A stretch of 37,068 nt of DNA from contig JAJQFB010000027.1 in assembly GCA_021201395.1 (NCBI GenBank), positions 1-37,068 of the forward strand. The letters are read 5' to 3'. Positions 1 through 9,121 of this stretch are shown here, in pieces. The stretch comes from Clostridiales bacterium (GTDB taxonomy: Bacteria; Bacillota; Clostridia; Lachnospirales; CAG-274). The notes under the pieces are model-generated. The model searched no databases. It was given only the letters and a program-made list of their open reading frames with translations, and was not told the DNA's origin. Each line of letters opens with the position of its first letter. Position 1 is the stretch's first letter. The position numbers and the translations under genes are program-made.

Positions 1-133
1 CCGCTTCTCTGGGGCTTACAAACGTTTTCCTAATTCTAAAGTGTTAAAGACCCGAACCTTACTTTTTTATTTCTATGTGTTACCTATCTATTGTACCTCA
101 ACACCCCGTTTTTTAAAATTTGTAATAAATCTG

Positions 134-162
134 TTGATTTATTTTGTGTTTGCATATATAAT
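134..162 (+). promoter_or_regulatory. Putative sigma-A promoter for the GT-C-like membrane protein
   Basis: TTGATT at 134-139 and TATAAT at 157-162 are separated by 17 bases. The start codon at 238 follows a ribosome site (AGGGAGG, 224-230). The remaining bases 1-237 are AT-rich and hold no gene I can support. Confidence 0.55.
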
Positions 163-237
163 TAGTTTATGTGATTTATTTTTGGGTTTTACCGGAGCCG
201 CTTTAAAAATGCGATACATATTAAGGGAGGAATTAAT

Positions 238-2325
238 GTGAAGAAGAAAGCCGTTAGGGGAGATAGCGATATAAAAAAATATTTGCCCTATATAATTATT
301 TTTGCCGTTGTTATGCTTATGGAGGTTTTTTTATTTAACTGGAGATTTTTTGAAAGCTTTGAATATGAGCAAACCGACCTTTATGAATTTAACTACGGTA
401 CGGGCATAAGCATTGAAGGCTCAAACCAAATAAAAATAGGAAGCGGCGACAAATATATTGAATTTACGGATATAGACACCAAAATCAACAATATTTACAT
501 AGACGTCAGAGACAACAGAAATGATACACCCGTAACCTTGGGGGACGGAAAATCCAGAAGCTTCCAGAAGGCTGCCGTTGTAATCAGTGCCACAGACGAG
601 GCCAACGCCCAATATTACGATATGCCCGAAAGGGTCATAGCCGAGGGTGTCGAAAGAACAAAATATATAAGACTGCATACATTGGGGGAAAGCAAAAGCC
701 TTAAAATCACCTTTAACGGCGTTGACAATCAAACTCTTACAATAAACTCCGTTACAATAAATAAGCCCGTGCCTTTCAGCTTCAGCCTTATAAGGGTTTG
801 CTTTTTCCTTATTGTTTTTACCCTTGCTTATTTGCTGAGATTCGGTTCCGAGCTATACAATATTAAATGTAAAACGGGCAGCAATCCCCAGTTTGCCGTA
901 ACGGCGGTTTTGATAGGGGCAAGCATAATTTTAGCCGCAGGTATGATTTATTCAAATCCCACATTTATAAATACGGGCTTTTCACATCACCATCAATATG
1001 ACTACCTTGCTCAGTCTTTTTTAAACGGCCATCTCTACTTAGACTATGCCGAACCGCCTCAGGCTCTTATAGATATGGAAAACCCCTATGACAAAAAGGA
1101 AAGAGACAGAGTTATGAGTGAAAACAACACGGGCTACAAGTGGGACCATGCCTATTATGACGGGAAATATTATGTATATTTCGGGGTCTTGCCCGTTCTT
1201 ACCTATTATCTTCCCTCACGGGCTTTAACGGACAGTGAATTTCCCACCTATACGGGCGTACTTATAAACATTTCAGTTTTTATTATATTTTCCTTTATGC
1301 TTTTAAGAAAGATTGTCAGAAAATGGTTTAAAAATATACCCTTTGTGAATTTCCTGCTGCTCGGAGAGGTTCTTGCGGCTTCAAGCGGTATAGTCTTTGC
1401 CCTCAGAAAGGCGGATATTTACGTTATGCCCATAACAATGGGGCTTATGCTTACGGCTATGGGGCTTTACTTTTGGCTTGGTGCTTATGAAAGTAAAAAA
1501 ACAAAGATTCAGATAATAAGGCTCGGGGCGGGCTCCCTCTGTATGGCTCTTGTGGCAGGGTGCAGACCTCAGCTTCTTCTCGGTTCTTTTCTCGCCCTGC
1601 CTCTGTTTTGGAAAAAAGTATTTAAGGAAAGAGAACTTTTCTCAAAAAAATCATTGGGTCAAAGTCTCGCCTTTGTTCTTCCCTATGCAGTTATAGCGGC
1701 TGCGGTTATGTGGTATAACGCCGCCCGTTTCGGCTCCGTGTTCGATTTCGGAGCAAACTATAACCTGACTACAAACGATATGACAAGAAGGGGCTTTGTT
1801 TTGGGACGTCTGCCTCTGGGCATATTCGCTTATATTTTCCAACTGCCTGTGACATATGCCAAATTCCCCTTTATTACGGGTTCAAACCTGTCAAACAGCT
1901 ATATGGGCGTTACCGTTACGGAGGCTATGTTCGGGGGCATTTTTGCAGCTCAGCCCATACTGTGGCTTATACTTTTCACAAGAGCCTTAAGGGCAGAGCT
2001 TAAGGAAAAGGGAATTTATGCCTTTATAATATGCTGTATTGCCTTTACCTTTGTTATTGCCTGTGCAGATACTGAAATGGGAGGAATACTCTACAGGTAT
2101 TATTTGGATTTTTCTTATTTTATGCTTGCGGCGGCGGCGGTTATAGCCTTTGTTCTCATTGAAAAACACAACACAAAACAGGTTTTCTGTGTTATAACTC
2201 TGTTGTGTTCACTGTGTATGCTGTATAACAGTATCGTTTTGATTGTTCCCGGAGATTATTCTTATGAATCGAGCAACCCCAATTTCTATTATTCCATTGC
2301 ATCGGCCCTTTGCTTTTGGATGTAA
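238..2325 (+). CDS. Multi-pass membrane protein, GT-C glycosyltransferase-like
   Basis: A 695-residue integral membrane protein beginning with GTG; AGGGAGG lies 7 bases upstream. The first membrane segment is at about residues 15-35, followed by a roughly 140-residue extracytoplasmic beta-rich domain (about 38-178), and then about ten further hydrophobic segments. A polar block between membrane segments carries HHHQYDYLAQ (250-259), a Pro-Pro pair (273-274), NPYDKKERD (282-290) and WDHAYYDGKYYVYFG (302-316). I recognise this pattern from large GT-C-fold membrane proteins that transfer sugars from polyprenyl-phosphate donors on the outer membrane face; that family link is from memory, and donor and acceptor are unknown. 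It is transcribed alone and ends in a clear terminator. It could instead be a non-catalytic membrane protein of the same fold. Confidence 0.7.
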   Translation: MKKKAVRGDSDIKKYLPYIIIFAVVMLMEVFLFNWRFFESFEYEQTDLYEFNYGTGISIEGSNQIKIGSGDKYIEFTDIDTKINNIYIDVRDNRNDTPVTLGDGKSRSFQKAAVVISATDEANAQYYDMPERVIAEGVERTKYIRLHTLGESKSLKITFNGVDNQTLTINSVTINKPVPFSFSLIRVCFFLIVFTLAYLLRFGSELYNIKCKTGSNPQFAVTAVLIGASIILAAGMIYSNPTFINTGFSHHHQYDYLAQSFLNGHLYLDYAEPPQALIDMENPYDKKERDRVMSENNTGYKWDHAYYDGKYYVYFGVLPVLTYYLPSRALTDSEFPTYTGVLINISVFIIFSFMLLRKIVRKWFKNIPFVNFLLLGEVLAASSGIVFALRKADIYVMPITMGLMLTAMGLYFWLGAYESKKTKIQIIRLGAGSLCMALVAGCRPQLLLGSFLALPLFWKKVFKERELFSKKSLGQSLAFVLPYAVIAAAVMWYNAARFGSVFDFGANYNLTTNDMTRRGFVLGRLPLGIFAYIFQLPVTYAKFPFITGSNLSNSYMGVTVTEAMFGGIFAAQPILWLILFTRALRAELKEKGIYAFIICCIAFTFVIACADTEMGGILYRYYLDFSYFMLAAAAVIAFVLIEKHNTKQVFCVITLLCSLCMLYNSIVLIVPGDYSYESSNPNFYYSIASALCFWM

Positions 2326-2360
2326 GTTTACAGGCGAAAATAAAAATATTCAATAATTTA

Positions 2361-2398
2361 AGGCACAGCCCGAAAATAATTGCAGCTGTGTCTTTTTT
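2361..2398 (+). terminator. Rho-independent terminator after the GT-C-like gene
   Basis: GGCACAGC (2362-2369) pairs with GCTGTGTC (2385-2392) with one G-U pair, followed by a run of six T. Confidence 0.75.
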
Positions 2399-2439
2399 GA
2401 AGGCTTTGCGGCGGCGGTTTTGCATAAAAATACTTAAAT

Positions 2440-2457
2440 AATGAATAAATATTCAAC
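2440..2457 (+). promoter_or_regulatory. ARG box (ArgR/AhrC operator)
   Basis: TGAATAAATATTCA at 2442-2455 matches the ARG-box core TGAATwwwwATTCA at every defined position. A weaker, degenerate copy may follow at about 2460-2477 after a 2-base gap; paired boxes are usual for hexameric ArgR. It lies about 35 bases upstream of the argC -35 element, as expected for arginine-responsive repression of the operon. Confidence 0.75.
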
Positions 2458-2492
2458 TCGATAAATATTTTTATGATTTTTTAAAAAAATGC

Positions 2493-2521
2493 TTGCATAT
2501 TATTAACAAGTGTTGTATAAT
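2493..2521 (+). promoter_or_regulatory. argC operon promoter
   Basis: TTGCAT (2493-2498), 17-base spacer, TATAAT (2516-2521). It sits just downstream of the ARG box and about 40 bases before the argC start codon. Confidence 0.75.
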
Positions 2522-2563
2522 AGACCTTAATTTCCGAAATGAAGATTTAAAGAGGTAATCGAT

Positions 2564-3601
2564 ATGATAAAAGCAGGAATTATAGGTGCAACGGGATATG
2601 CAGGGTCTGAGCTTGTGAGACTTTTATTGGGTCACCCCGAAGCCGAGATTGAAACCATAACTTCAAAGAGCTACACGGGGCAAGACTACAGGGCGGTTTA
2701 TCCCAACTTTAACCATATTGATATGGTTTGCGAAGAAGAAAATATGGAAGAGCTTGCGGAAAAATGCGATGTTGTTTTTATGGCTCTGCCCCACGGCCAG
2801 GCAAGCAAAAGAGTAACCGAGGATATTCTTAAAAAGTGTAAAATAATAGATTTGGGAGCCGATTTCAGGCTTCAGGACACAGATGTTTATGAAAGCTGGT
2901 ACTGTGAACACTACTCAAAGGAGATTTTGAAAGAGGCGGTTTACGGGCTCTGTGAAATAAACAGAGAAAAAATAAAGGGCAGGCGTATAGTAGGCAACCC
3001 CGGTTGCTACACTTCATGCAGCATTCTTTCACTTTATCCTCTCTTAAGGGAGGGGCTTGTTAGGGAAAATTCTGTTATAATAGACACCAAAAGCGGCGTT
3101 TCCGGTGCAGGCAGAGGCGTTTCACAGGGGAATCTTTTCTGCGAGGTAAACGAGTCTGTAAAGGCCTACAAAATAGCAAGCCACAGGCATACCCCCGAAA
3201 TTGAAGAACAGCTTTCCATAGCCGCAGGCAGGCCGGTGATAATAAGCTTCACGCCCCACCTCATACCTATGAACAGGGGAATACTTGCTACCTGTTACGC
3301 AGATTTAAAGGAGAGCTTATCCTATGAGGATTTAAGGGCGGTTTACGAAAAATATTATAAGGACGAATATTTCATAAGGCTTACGGATAGGGGAGTTTTC
3401 CCTGAAACAAGATGGGTTAAAAACTCAAACTTTGCCGATATAGGCTTTACGGTTGATAAAAGAACAAACAGGGTAATAGTTATAGGGGCAATAGACAACC
3501 TCTATAAAGGAGCGGCAGGCCAGGCCGTTCAGAATATGAACATACTTTTCGGTCTTGACGAAAAAACGGGCATAGACTTTGTTCCCCCTTTCCCTGTTTA
3601 A
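2564..3601 (+). CDS. argC: N-acetyl-gamma-glutamyl-phosphate reductase
   Basis: Reduces N-acetylglutamyl-5-phosphate to N-acetylglutamate semialdehyde with NADPH, the third step of arginine/ornithine synthesis, in the cytoplasm. The 345-residue protein has the expected length for the short ArgC type. The N-terminal Rossmann motif GATGYAGSEL covers residues 8-17, and the catalytic cysteine is C148 in GNPGCYT (144-150). AGAGG at 2551-2555 fixes the ATG. It is the first gene of argC-argJ-argB-argD, the same order as in Bacillus subtilis argCJBD, with 21 bases to argJ. Likely controlled by ArgR through the ARG box upstream. Confidence 0.97.
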   Translation: MIKAGIIGATGYAGSELVRLLLGHPEAEIETITSKSYTGQDYRAVYPNFNHIDMVCEEENMEELAEKCDVVFMALPHGQASKRVTEDILKKCKIIDLGADFRLQDTDVYESWYCEHYSKEILKEAVYGLCEINREKIKGRRIVGNPGCYTSCSILSLYPLLREGLVRENSVIIDTKSGVSGAGRGVSQGNLFCEVNESVKAYKIASHRHTPEIEEQLSIAAGRPVIISFTPHLIPMNRGILATCYADLKESLSYEDLRAVYEKYYKDEYFIRLTDRGVFPETRWVKNSNFADIGFTVDKRTNRVIVIGAIDNLYKGAAGQAVQNMNILFGLDEKTGIDFVPPFPV

Positions 3602-3622
3602 TTGTGATAGGAGAGAATCGAT

Positions 3623-4837
3623 ATGAAAATTATAAACGGAAATGTAACAACACCTAAGGGCTTTTCGGCTTCGGGGGTTCACTCAGGTCTTAAAAAGCTT
3701 AAAAAGGATATGGCGGTTATAAAAAGCGAAAAGCTCTGCCGGGCGGCAGGCTGTTTTACAACAAATATTGTTAAGGCGGCTCCCGTTATATATGATATGA
3801 AAACGGTTAAAAACCCTGTTTTGGGGGTAGTCATAAACAGCGGAAACGCCAACGCCTGTACGGGAGAGCAGGGGCTTAGGGACGCCGAAAAAACCGCTGA
3901 GATAATGGCGGAGCTTTGCGGCTGCAAGGGTGAAAACATACTTGTGGCTTCAACCGGGGTCATAGGGGTAAATATGCCTATGGACATTATAGAAGCAGGG
4001 GTTAAGGCCTGTTATAAGGGTCTCGGCTCCGATTTTGAAAGCGGAGAGGACGCCGCAGAGGCTATTATGACAACTGACACATTTAAAAAGTCTGTCTGCG
4101 TTCAAATTGAAATAGGGGGCAAAACAGTAACTTTAGCCGGTATGGCCAAAGGCTCAGGTATGATTAACCCCAATATGGCTACAATGCTCTGTTTTATAAC
4201 AACAGACGCTGATATTTCCTCGGAGGTTCTTCAAAAGGCTCTTTCGGCGGCGGTTATTGACAGCTTTAATATGATAAGTGTTGACGGAGATATGTCGACA
4301 AACGATACTGTTGTTGTTTTGGCAAACGGTATGGCGGAAAATCCTGAAATAAAGGAAGATACAGAGGAATATAACAAATTTTTCGAGGCTCTTTTCCATA
4401 TAAACAAGACCCTTGCGGTTAAGTGTGCGGCAGACGGAGAGGGTGCCACAAAGCTTATAGAAACTCACGTATATAATGCAAAGACTAAGAAAGACGCACG
4501 TATAATGGCCAGAAGCGTTGTAAGCTCCAACCTTTTCAAGGCGGCAATCTTCGGAAGCGATGCAAACTGGGGCAGAGCCCTCTGTGCTATGGGCTATTCG
4601 GGGGCGGACTTCGAACCCGATAAGGTTTCTCTTACCTTTGTTTCCGAAAACGGAAGCATAGACGTAATGAAAAAGGGAAAGCCCGTTGTTTTTGACGAGG
4701 ATATTGCCAAAAGGGTGCTTACTGCCGAAAAGATTATTGTGGAAATAGACGCAGACTGCGGACAGTTTGAAGCCACGGCCTGGGGCTGCGACCTGACCTA
4801 TGACTATGTAAAGATAAACGGAGATTACCGCTCTTAA
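3623..4837 (+). CDS. argJ: Bifunctional ornithine acetyltransferase / N-acetylglutamate synthase
   Basis: Transfers the acetyl group from N-acetylornithine to glutamate, closing the acetyl cycle; many clostridial enzymes can also use acetyl-CoA. At 404 residues it is full length. The autoproteolytic site is clear: PNMATML places the new N-terminal nucleophile at T187 (A186-T187 bond), splitting the precursor into alpha and beta chains. The STG segment (110-112, oxyanion-hole region) and the GDMSTNDT motif are also present. AGGAG at 3609-3613 precedes the ATG. The presence of argJ explains why no separate argE or argA is needed here. Whether this copy is mono- or bifunctional cannot be told by eye. 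Confidence 0.96.
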   Translation: MKIINGNVTTPKGFSASGVHSGLKKLKKDMAVIKSEKLCRAAGCFTTNIVKAAPVIYDMKTVKNPVLGVVINSGNANACTGEQGLRDAEKTAEIMAELCGCKGENILVASTGVIGVNMPMDIIEAGVKACYKGLGSDFESGEDAAEAIMTTDTFKKSVCVQIEIGGKTVTLAGMAKGSGMINPNMATMLCFITTDADISSEVLQKALSAAVIDSFNMISVDGDMSTNDTVVVLANGMAENPEIKEDTEEYNKFFEALFHINKTLAVKCAADGEGATKLIETHVYNAKTKKDARIMARSVVSSNLFKAAIFGSDANWGRALCAMGYSGADFEPDKVSLTFVSENGSIDVMKKGKPVVFDEDIAKRVLTAEKIIVEIDADCGQFEATAWGCDLTYDYVKINGDYRS

Positions 4838-4850
4838 GGAGATAAGCTAT

Positions 4851-5729
4851 ATGACAGAAAATGTATTCCGAAGGGAAATTAAAAAGGCCGCCATACTGAC
4901 GGAGGCTCTTCCCTATATAAAGGAATTTAACGGCATAACCGTGGTTATAAAATACGGCGGAGCGGCTCTTGTAAACGAGGAGGTTAAAAATTCCCTTATA
5001 AAGGACATAGCCCTTATGAAATATGTAGGCTTTAAGCCCGTTCTTGTTCACGGCGGCGGCAAGGACATAAACAGAATGTTAGACAGACTGGGTATAGAAT
5101 CCAAATTTAAAAACGGTTTAAGAGTAACAGATGAGGAAACAATGGACACGGTTCAGATGGTTTTGGCGGGGCGGCTTAATAAAAATTTGGCTTCCGAGCT
5201 TTGCGCCCACGGCATAAACGCCGTAGGTCTTTGCGGAAAGGACGCAAACCTCTTACAGTGCACCAAAATGCTCTCGGAGGGAGAGGACATAGGTCAGGTA
5301 GGGGAGGTAGCCGAGGTAAATACGGAGCTTATAAGAACCCTTTTGGACAGCGACTTTGTTCCCGTCATTTCCCCCATAGGGGTAGGGCTTGACGATCACA
5401 AAAGCTATAACATAAACGCCGACTATGCGGCTGTGGCCGTGGCCGGAGCCTTAAAGGCTGAAAAGCTCGTTTTTATAACCGATGTTCCCGGTCTTTTGGA
5501 GGACGTAAACGACCCTGACAGCATACTTTCCGTTATACACGCCGACGAGGTTAGGGAAATGATTGCCAACGGAACAATAAGCGGAGGAATGCTGCCTAAG
5601 ATAGACTGCTGTATAGCAGGGGTCGAAGCAGGGGTTTCCCACGTCCATATTATTGACGGAAGAATAGAACACTGTCTCCTTTTGGAAATATTTACAAAAA
5701 GGGGCGTCGGAACACTTATAGAGGGGTGA
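4851..5729 (+). CDS. argB: N-acetylglutamate kinase
   Basis: Phosphorylates N-acetylglutamate with ATP; in many bacteria this is the arginine-feedback-inhibited step. The 292-residue protein belongs to the amino-acid kinase fold: KYGGAAL near residue 30 (phosphate binding), HGGGKDI near residue 70, NADYAA for substrate/nucleotide binding and GGMLPKI near the C-terminus. The N-terminal extension before KYGG (about 28 residues, helix-like) resembles the arginine-sensitive hexameric type, so feedback inhibition is inferred. The ribosome site AAGGA overlaps the argJ stop codon, which suggests translational coupling. Confidence 0.96.
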   Translation: MTENVFRREIKKAAILTEALPYIKEFNGITVVIKYGGAALVNEEVKNSLIKDIALMKYVGFKPVLVHGGGKDINRMLDRLGIESKFKNGLRVTDEETMDTVQMVLAGRLNKNLASELCAHGINAVGLCGKDANLLQCTKMLSEGEDIGQVGEVAEVNTELIRTLLDSDFVPVISPIGVGLDDHKSYNINADYAAVAVAGALKAEKLVFITDVPGLLEDVNDPDSILSVIHADEVREMIANGTISGGMLPKIDCCIAGVEAGVSHVHIIDGRIEHCLLLEIFTKRGVGTLIEG

Positions 5730-5733
5730 TATT

Positions 5734-6909
5734 ATGATGACTATCGAAAAAGGAAAAAAATATGTTATGAATACATACAACCGCTTCCCCATAGCTTTAG
5801 ACCACGGAGAGGGTATGTATGTTTACGATGAAAACGGAAAGAAATATCTTGATTTTTTAGGCGGTATAGCCGTAAACTGTTTAGGCCACAACCACCCTGT
5901 TTTGGCGGAAACAATCGCTAAGCAGGCCAAGAAGCTTATACACTGTTCCAACCTTTACTGGACGAAGCCTATGGCTGACATAGCCGAAAAGCTTGTAGGT
6001 GAGGGGGATTTTGACAGGGTCTTTTTCTGCAACTCAGGCGCCGAGGCTATAGAAGCGGCTCTTAAGCTCTGCCGTAAATTCGGTTTTAAAACAGGCCGTC
6101 AGGAAATTATAACAATGAAGCACTCTTTCCACGGCAGAACCTTCGGGGCTGTTACAGCTACAGGTCGGACCCACTATCAGGAGGGCTTCGGGGATATGGT
6201 CCCCCATATTAAATATGCCGAATTTAACAATATAGACTCCCTAAAGGCGGCAATAACCCCCGATACCTGTGCAATTTTACTTGAACCCTTACAGGGGGAG
6301 GGCGGAATACACCCGGCGGCCGTTGAATTTTTAACCGCCGCAAGAGAGCTTTGCGATGAAAATGACATAAAGCTTGTTTTTGACGAGGTTCAGTGCGGCT
6401 GCGGACGTTTGGGAACCTATTTTGCTTATCAGACTTTCGGAGTTGCTCCCGATGCTCTCTGTATGGCAAAGGGCATAGCCGGAGGGCTTCCTATGGGGGC
6501 TATGCTCGCAAAGGAGGACTTTGCGGAGAACTTTAAACCCGGTGACCACGCTTCAACTTTCGGCGGCAACCCTATGGTAACGAGCTGCGCCAATGTTGTT
6601 TATGACCTTTTAAGGGGCGGAATTTTGGAAAACGTTAAAGAAAACGGTCCTTATCTCACCGCTTCTTTAAAGAAATTGGCCGAAAAGCATTCGGCGATAA
6701 CGGACGTAAGAGGCATAGGCTATATGCAGGGGGCGGAGCTTAATGCTCCCGTTTCTCCCGTAATAACCTCCGCCATAGAAAACGGACTTCTTCTTGCCAA
6801 CGCAGGAACACATATAATCCGCTTTGTTCCGGCTCTTATAGCCGAAAAGGCACACATAGACGAAGCCGTAACCATTTTAGACAAGGTACTGACCGAAAAC
6901 AATTTATAA
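5734..6909 (+). CDS. argD: Acetylornithine aminotransferase
   Basis: A PLP-dependent class III aminotransferase that converts N-acetylglutamate semialdehyde to N-acetylornithine using glutamate. The 391-residue protein is of standard length. Visible are NSGAEAIEAAL (100-110), HSFHGRTFGA (130-139), the PLP-ring aspartate motif VFDEVQCGCGR (215-225), and the Schiff-base lysine K246 in AKGIAGG. Two adjacent ATG codons exist (5734 and 5737); the first is spaced better from GAGGGG at the end of argB. It is the last gene of the cluster, ending before a strong terminator. argF, argGH and carAB are not in this window, so ornithine is finished here and citrulline/arginine synthesis must be encoded elsewhere. 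Confidence 0.96.
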   Translation: MMTIEKGKKYVMNTYNRFPIALDHGEGMYVYDENGKKYLDFLGGIAVNCLGHNHPVLAETIAKQAKKLIHCSNLYWTKPMADIAEKLVGEGDFDRVFFCNSGAEAIEAALKLCRKFGFKTGRQEIITMKHSFHGRTFGAVTATGRTHYQEGFGDMVPHIKYAEFNNIDSLKAAITPDTCAILLEPLQGEGGIHPAAVEFLTAARELCDENDIKLVFDEVQCGCGRLGTYFAYQTFGVAPDALCMAKGIAGGLPMGAMLAKEDFAENFKPGDHASTFGGNPMVTSCANVVYDLLRGGILENVKENGPYLTASLKKLAEKHSAITDVRGIGYMQGAELNAPVSPVITSAIENGLLLANAGTHIIRFVPALIAEKAHIDEAVTILDKVLTENNL

Positions 6910-6994
6910 AAACATAAAAACAGCAGGTTTTCTCTCAGAAAGAATAATGAACTCTCCCCTGTCAGGCAGACAGAGCAAATAACAAAAGAATTAT

Positions 6995-7032
6995 GTATAG
7001 CACACCGGATTACGGTGTGCTGTATTTTTTTC
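6995..7032 (+). terminator. Terminator of the argCJBD operon
   Basis: AGCACACCG (6999-7007) and CGGTGTGCT (7013-7021) form a perfect 9-bp stem with a 5-base loop, extendable to about 12 bp, followed by seven T. Confidence 0.92.
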
Positions 7033-7060
7033 TCAAACTGCCTTTTTGTTGTTTCAATTT

Positions 7061-7099
7061 AAATAAAGGCTGTAAAACCCTATCACGAATTTCACAGCC
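7061..7099 (-). terminator. Terminator of the rnhA-ispH/rpsA operon
   Basis: On the minus strand GGCTGTGAAA and TTTTACAGCC (plus 7068-7077 and 7090-7099) pair with one G-U, followed by TTTATTT. It faces the argD terminator across the convergent junction. Confidence 0.65.
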
Positions 7100-7126
7100 C
7101 TTTAAATTTATTGTTATTAATAGTTA

Positions 7127-9118
7127 TTACTCTTCGGCAGCTTCCTCGGCCGGTTCAGCCGCAGACTCTTCTACAGGTTCCTCAGCCGGAGCTTCCTCTT
7201 TAACCTCTTTTTTAGCTTCTTCATTCTTGGCGTTTCTGTCGACAGCCGCCTTAATGCTTAAGCTTATCTTCTTATTTTCAAGGTCAAGCTCTGTTACCTT
7301 AGCAGTAATTTCCTGACCTATCTGAAGCTCGTCCTCAGGCTTCTCAACGTGCTTAAAAGCAATCTGTGAAATGTGTACAAGACCGTCGATACCTTCTTCA
7401 AGCTCTACAAAAGCACCGAAAGAAACCATTCTTACAACCTTGCCCGTTACAACATTGCCTACTGCATACTTTTCAGCGGCTGTGTTCCAGGGGTTAGCGT
7501 TAATGTCTTTAAGAGATAAGGAAATTTTTCCCTTTTCCTTATTGACATCAAGAATAGTAACTATAACCTTGTCGCCCTTTGAAAGAATATCGGAAACCTT
7601 TTTAACTCTGCCCCAAGACATTTCGGAAATGTGGATAAGGCCGTCTACTCCGCCTAAATCAACAAATGCACCGAATTCAACTATACAGCTTACGGTTCCC
7701 TCAACTCTTGAGCCAACCTCAAGAGAATCGAAAAGCTGCTGTTTCTTTTCTTCAATCTGCTTTGTAACAAGCTCTCTTCTGCCGGCTACAATACGTCTCT
7801 TAGGCTTGTCTGTACATTCTATAATGTTGAAGTCAAGCTCCTGACCTACAAACTTTGTAAGATCTTCAACGAATCTGTTTGAAACCTGTGAAGAAGGAAC
7901 GAAAGCTCTTCCGCCTAAAATATTTACCATAAGGCCGCCCTTAACAACGTTAAGAACCTTGCCCATTACAACAGACTTGTTTTCATAAGCTTCCTTTAAT
8001 GAATCATAAACCTTAGCCTTGTCGCAGTGCCTCTTTGAAAGCTCTACAATACCGTCATTGTCGTTTACTCTCTTTATATAAACTTCAATTTCGTCGCCCT
8101 CTTTTACAACGTCAGCAGGATTCATGTTTGCGTCATCGGAAAATTCACTTTTGTCGATAATTCCCTCATACTTGAACCCTAAATTAACGAATACCTCACC
8201 TTTTTCCGTTACACTGATAACAGTGCCCTTAACAACCTTGCCGCTTCTAAGGCTCAAAGGTGTGTCGTTAAGCATTTCTTCAAATGTTTTGTTTTCATCA
8301 CTCATGGTTTTTATTGCCTCCTCGATTATACCGGGCGGTGTACTCGCTCCGGCTGTTATTCCTATTTTACCATTTTTATTTAAACATTTCAACTGTTTTA
8401 TGTGAATTTTTTCAAATAAAAATGTGTTTTTGCAAATTTTTTCGCTTATATGATAAAGTTTTTGTGTATTCGAGCTGTTTTTATCCCCCAAAATTATCAT
8501 ACAGTCGGCTTTTTTTGCTATTTCAACCGCCTCTTTCTGTCTTTCGGCGGTAGCGGAGCAGATTGTATTGAAAATTTTTATGTCTGTATTTTCGGGAATT
8601 GCTTCTGAAATTTCCTCAAACAGCCCTGTGTTAAAGGTTGTCTGAACCACAAGAGAATATTTCTTCCCCGGCTCAAGACTCTTTATATCCTCCGGCTTTT
8701 CGATTATAAGAGCCGTATCTTCGCAGCAGCCGTTTATACCCACAACCTCCGGGTGAACAGGGTTTCCCACTATTATTATGCTTCTTCCCGCATTATAATT
8801 ATCCCTGACAATATTATGAATTTTTTTAACATAACCGCAGGTCAGGTCGATATATTTAAAGCCCCGGTTTTCTATTTCCTCATAGACATTAGGCGGAACC
8901 CCGTGGGAGCGTATGACTATAGTCGCCCCCTCTTCGGCCTCGCTTAAATCCTCTGTTGCCTTAACACCCTTTTCCTCTAAGTCGCCTGTGACGATTTTGT
9001 TGTGTATTATAGGGCCGTAGGTATACATTTTTTCTTTTCCTATATTTCCGTAAACCGCTTCAACCGCCCTCTTGACCCCGGGGCAGAAGCCTGCGGTTTT
9101 AGCCAGCATAATCTCCAT
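7127..9118 (-). CDS. ispH: HMB-PP reductase fused to ribosomal protein S1-like domains
   Basis: Bifunctional 663-residue protein. Residues 1-280 are IspH, the 4Fe-4S enzyme making IPP and DMAPP in the last step of the MEP isoprenoid pathway: cluster cysteines C12 (AGFCPGVKRA), C94 and C187, and the catalytic glutamate E124 in HPEV are all present. Residues about 293-361, 382-448, 468-537 and 553-624 are four S1 RNA-binding domains, the last two closest to consensus (EFGAFVDL, SFGAFVEL). The tail after residue 630 is acidic and alanine-rich. This IspH-S1 fusion is a recognised clostridial arrangement; the S1 part presumably serves as the cell's short S1/RpsA. Its ribosome site lies inside the end of the upstream gene (3-base gap), so translation is probably coupled. 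Confidence 0.95.
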   Translation of the reverse strand: MEIMLAKTAGFCPGVKRAVEAVYGNIGKEKMYTYGPIIHNKIVTGDLEEKGVKATEDLSEAEEGATIVIRSHGVPPNVYEEIENRGFKYIDLTCGYVKKIHNIVRDNYNAGRSIIIVGNPVHPEVVGINGCCEDTALIIEKPEDIKSLEPGKKYSLVVQTTFNTGLFEEISEAIPENTDIKIFNTICSATAERQKEAVEIAKKADCMIILGDKNSSNTQKLYHISEKICKNTFLFEKIHIKQLKCLNKNGKIGITAGASTPPGIIEEAIKTMSDENKTFEEMLNDTPLSLRSGKVVKGTVISVTEKGEVFVNLGFKYEGIIDKSEFSDDANMNPADVVKEGDEIEVYIKRVNDNDGIVELSKRHCDKAKVYDSLKEAYENKSVVMGKVLNVVKGGLMVNILGGRAFVPSSQVSNRFVEDLTKFVGQELDFNIIECTDKPKRRIVAGRRELVTKQIEEKKQQLFDSLEVGSRVEGTVSCIVEFGAFVDLGGVDGLIHISEMSWGRVKKVSDILSKGDKVIVTILDVNKEKGKISLSLKDINANPWNTAAEKYAVGNVVTGKVVRMVSFGAFVELEEGIDGLVHISQIAFKHVEKPEDELQIGQEITAKVTELDLENKKISLSIKAAVDRNAKNEEAKKEVKEEAPAEEPVEESAAEPAEEAAEE

Positions 9119-9121
9119 AGC

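Noticed and set aside
41..241. A 66-codon hydrophobic frame before the GT-C-like gene
   Set aside because: It starts at a GTG without a ribosome site, is very AT-rich, and covers the promoter and ribosome site of the real gene.
7371..7844. Plus-strand frames of 90-190 codons opposite the IspH-S1 and kinase genes
   Set aside because: They lie antisense to well-supported genes, lack ribosome sites and have no recognisable domain.
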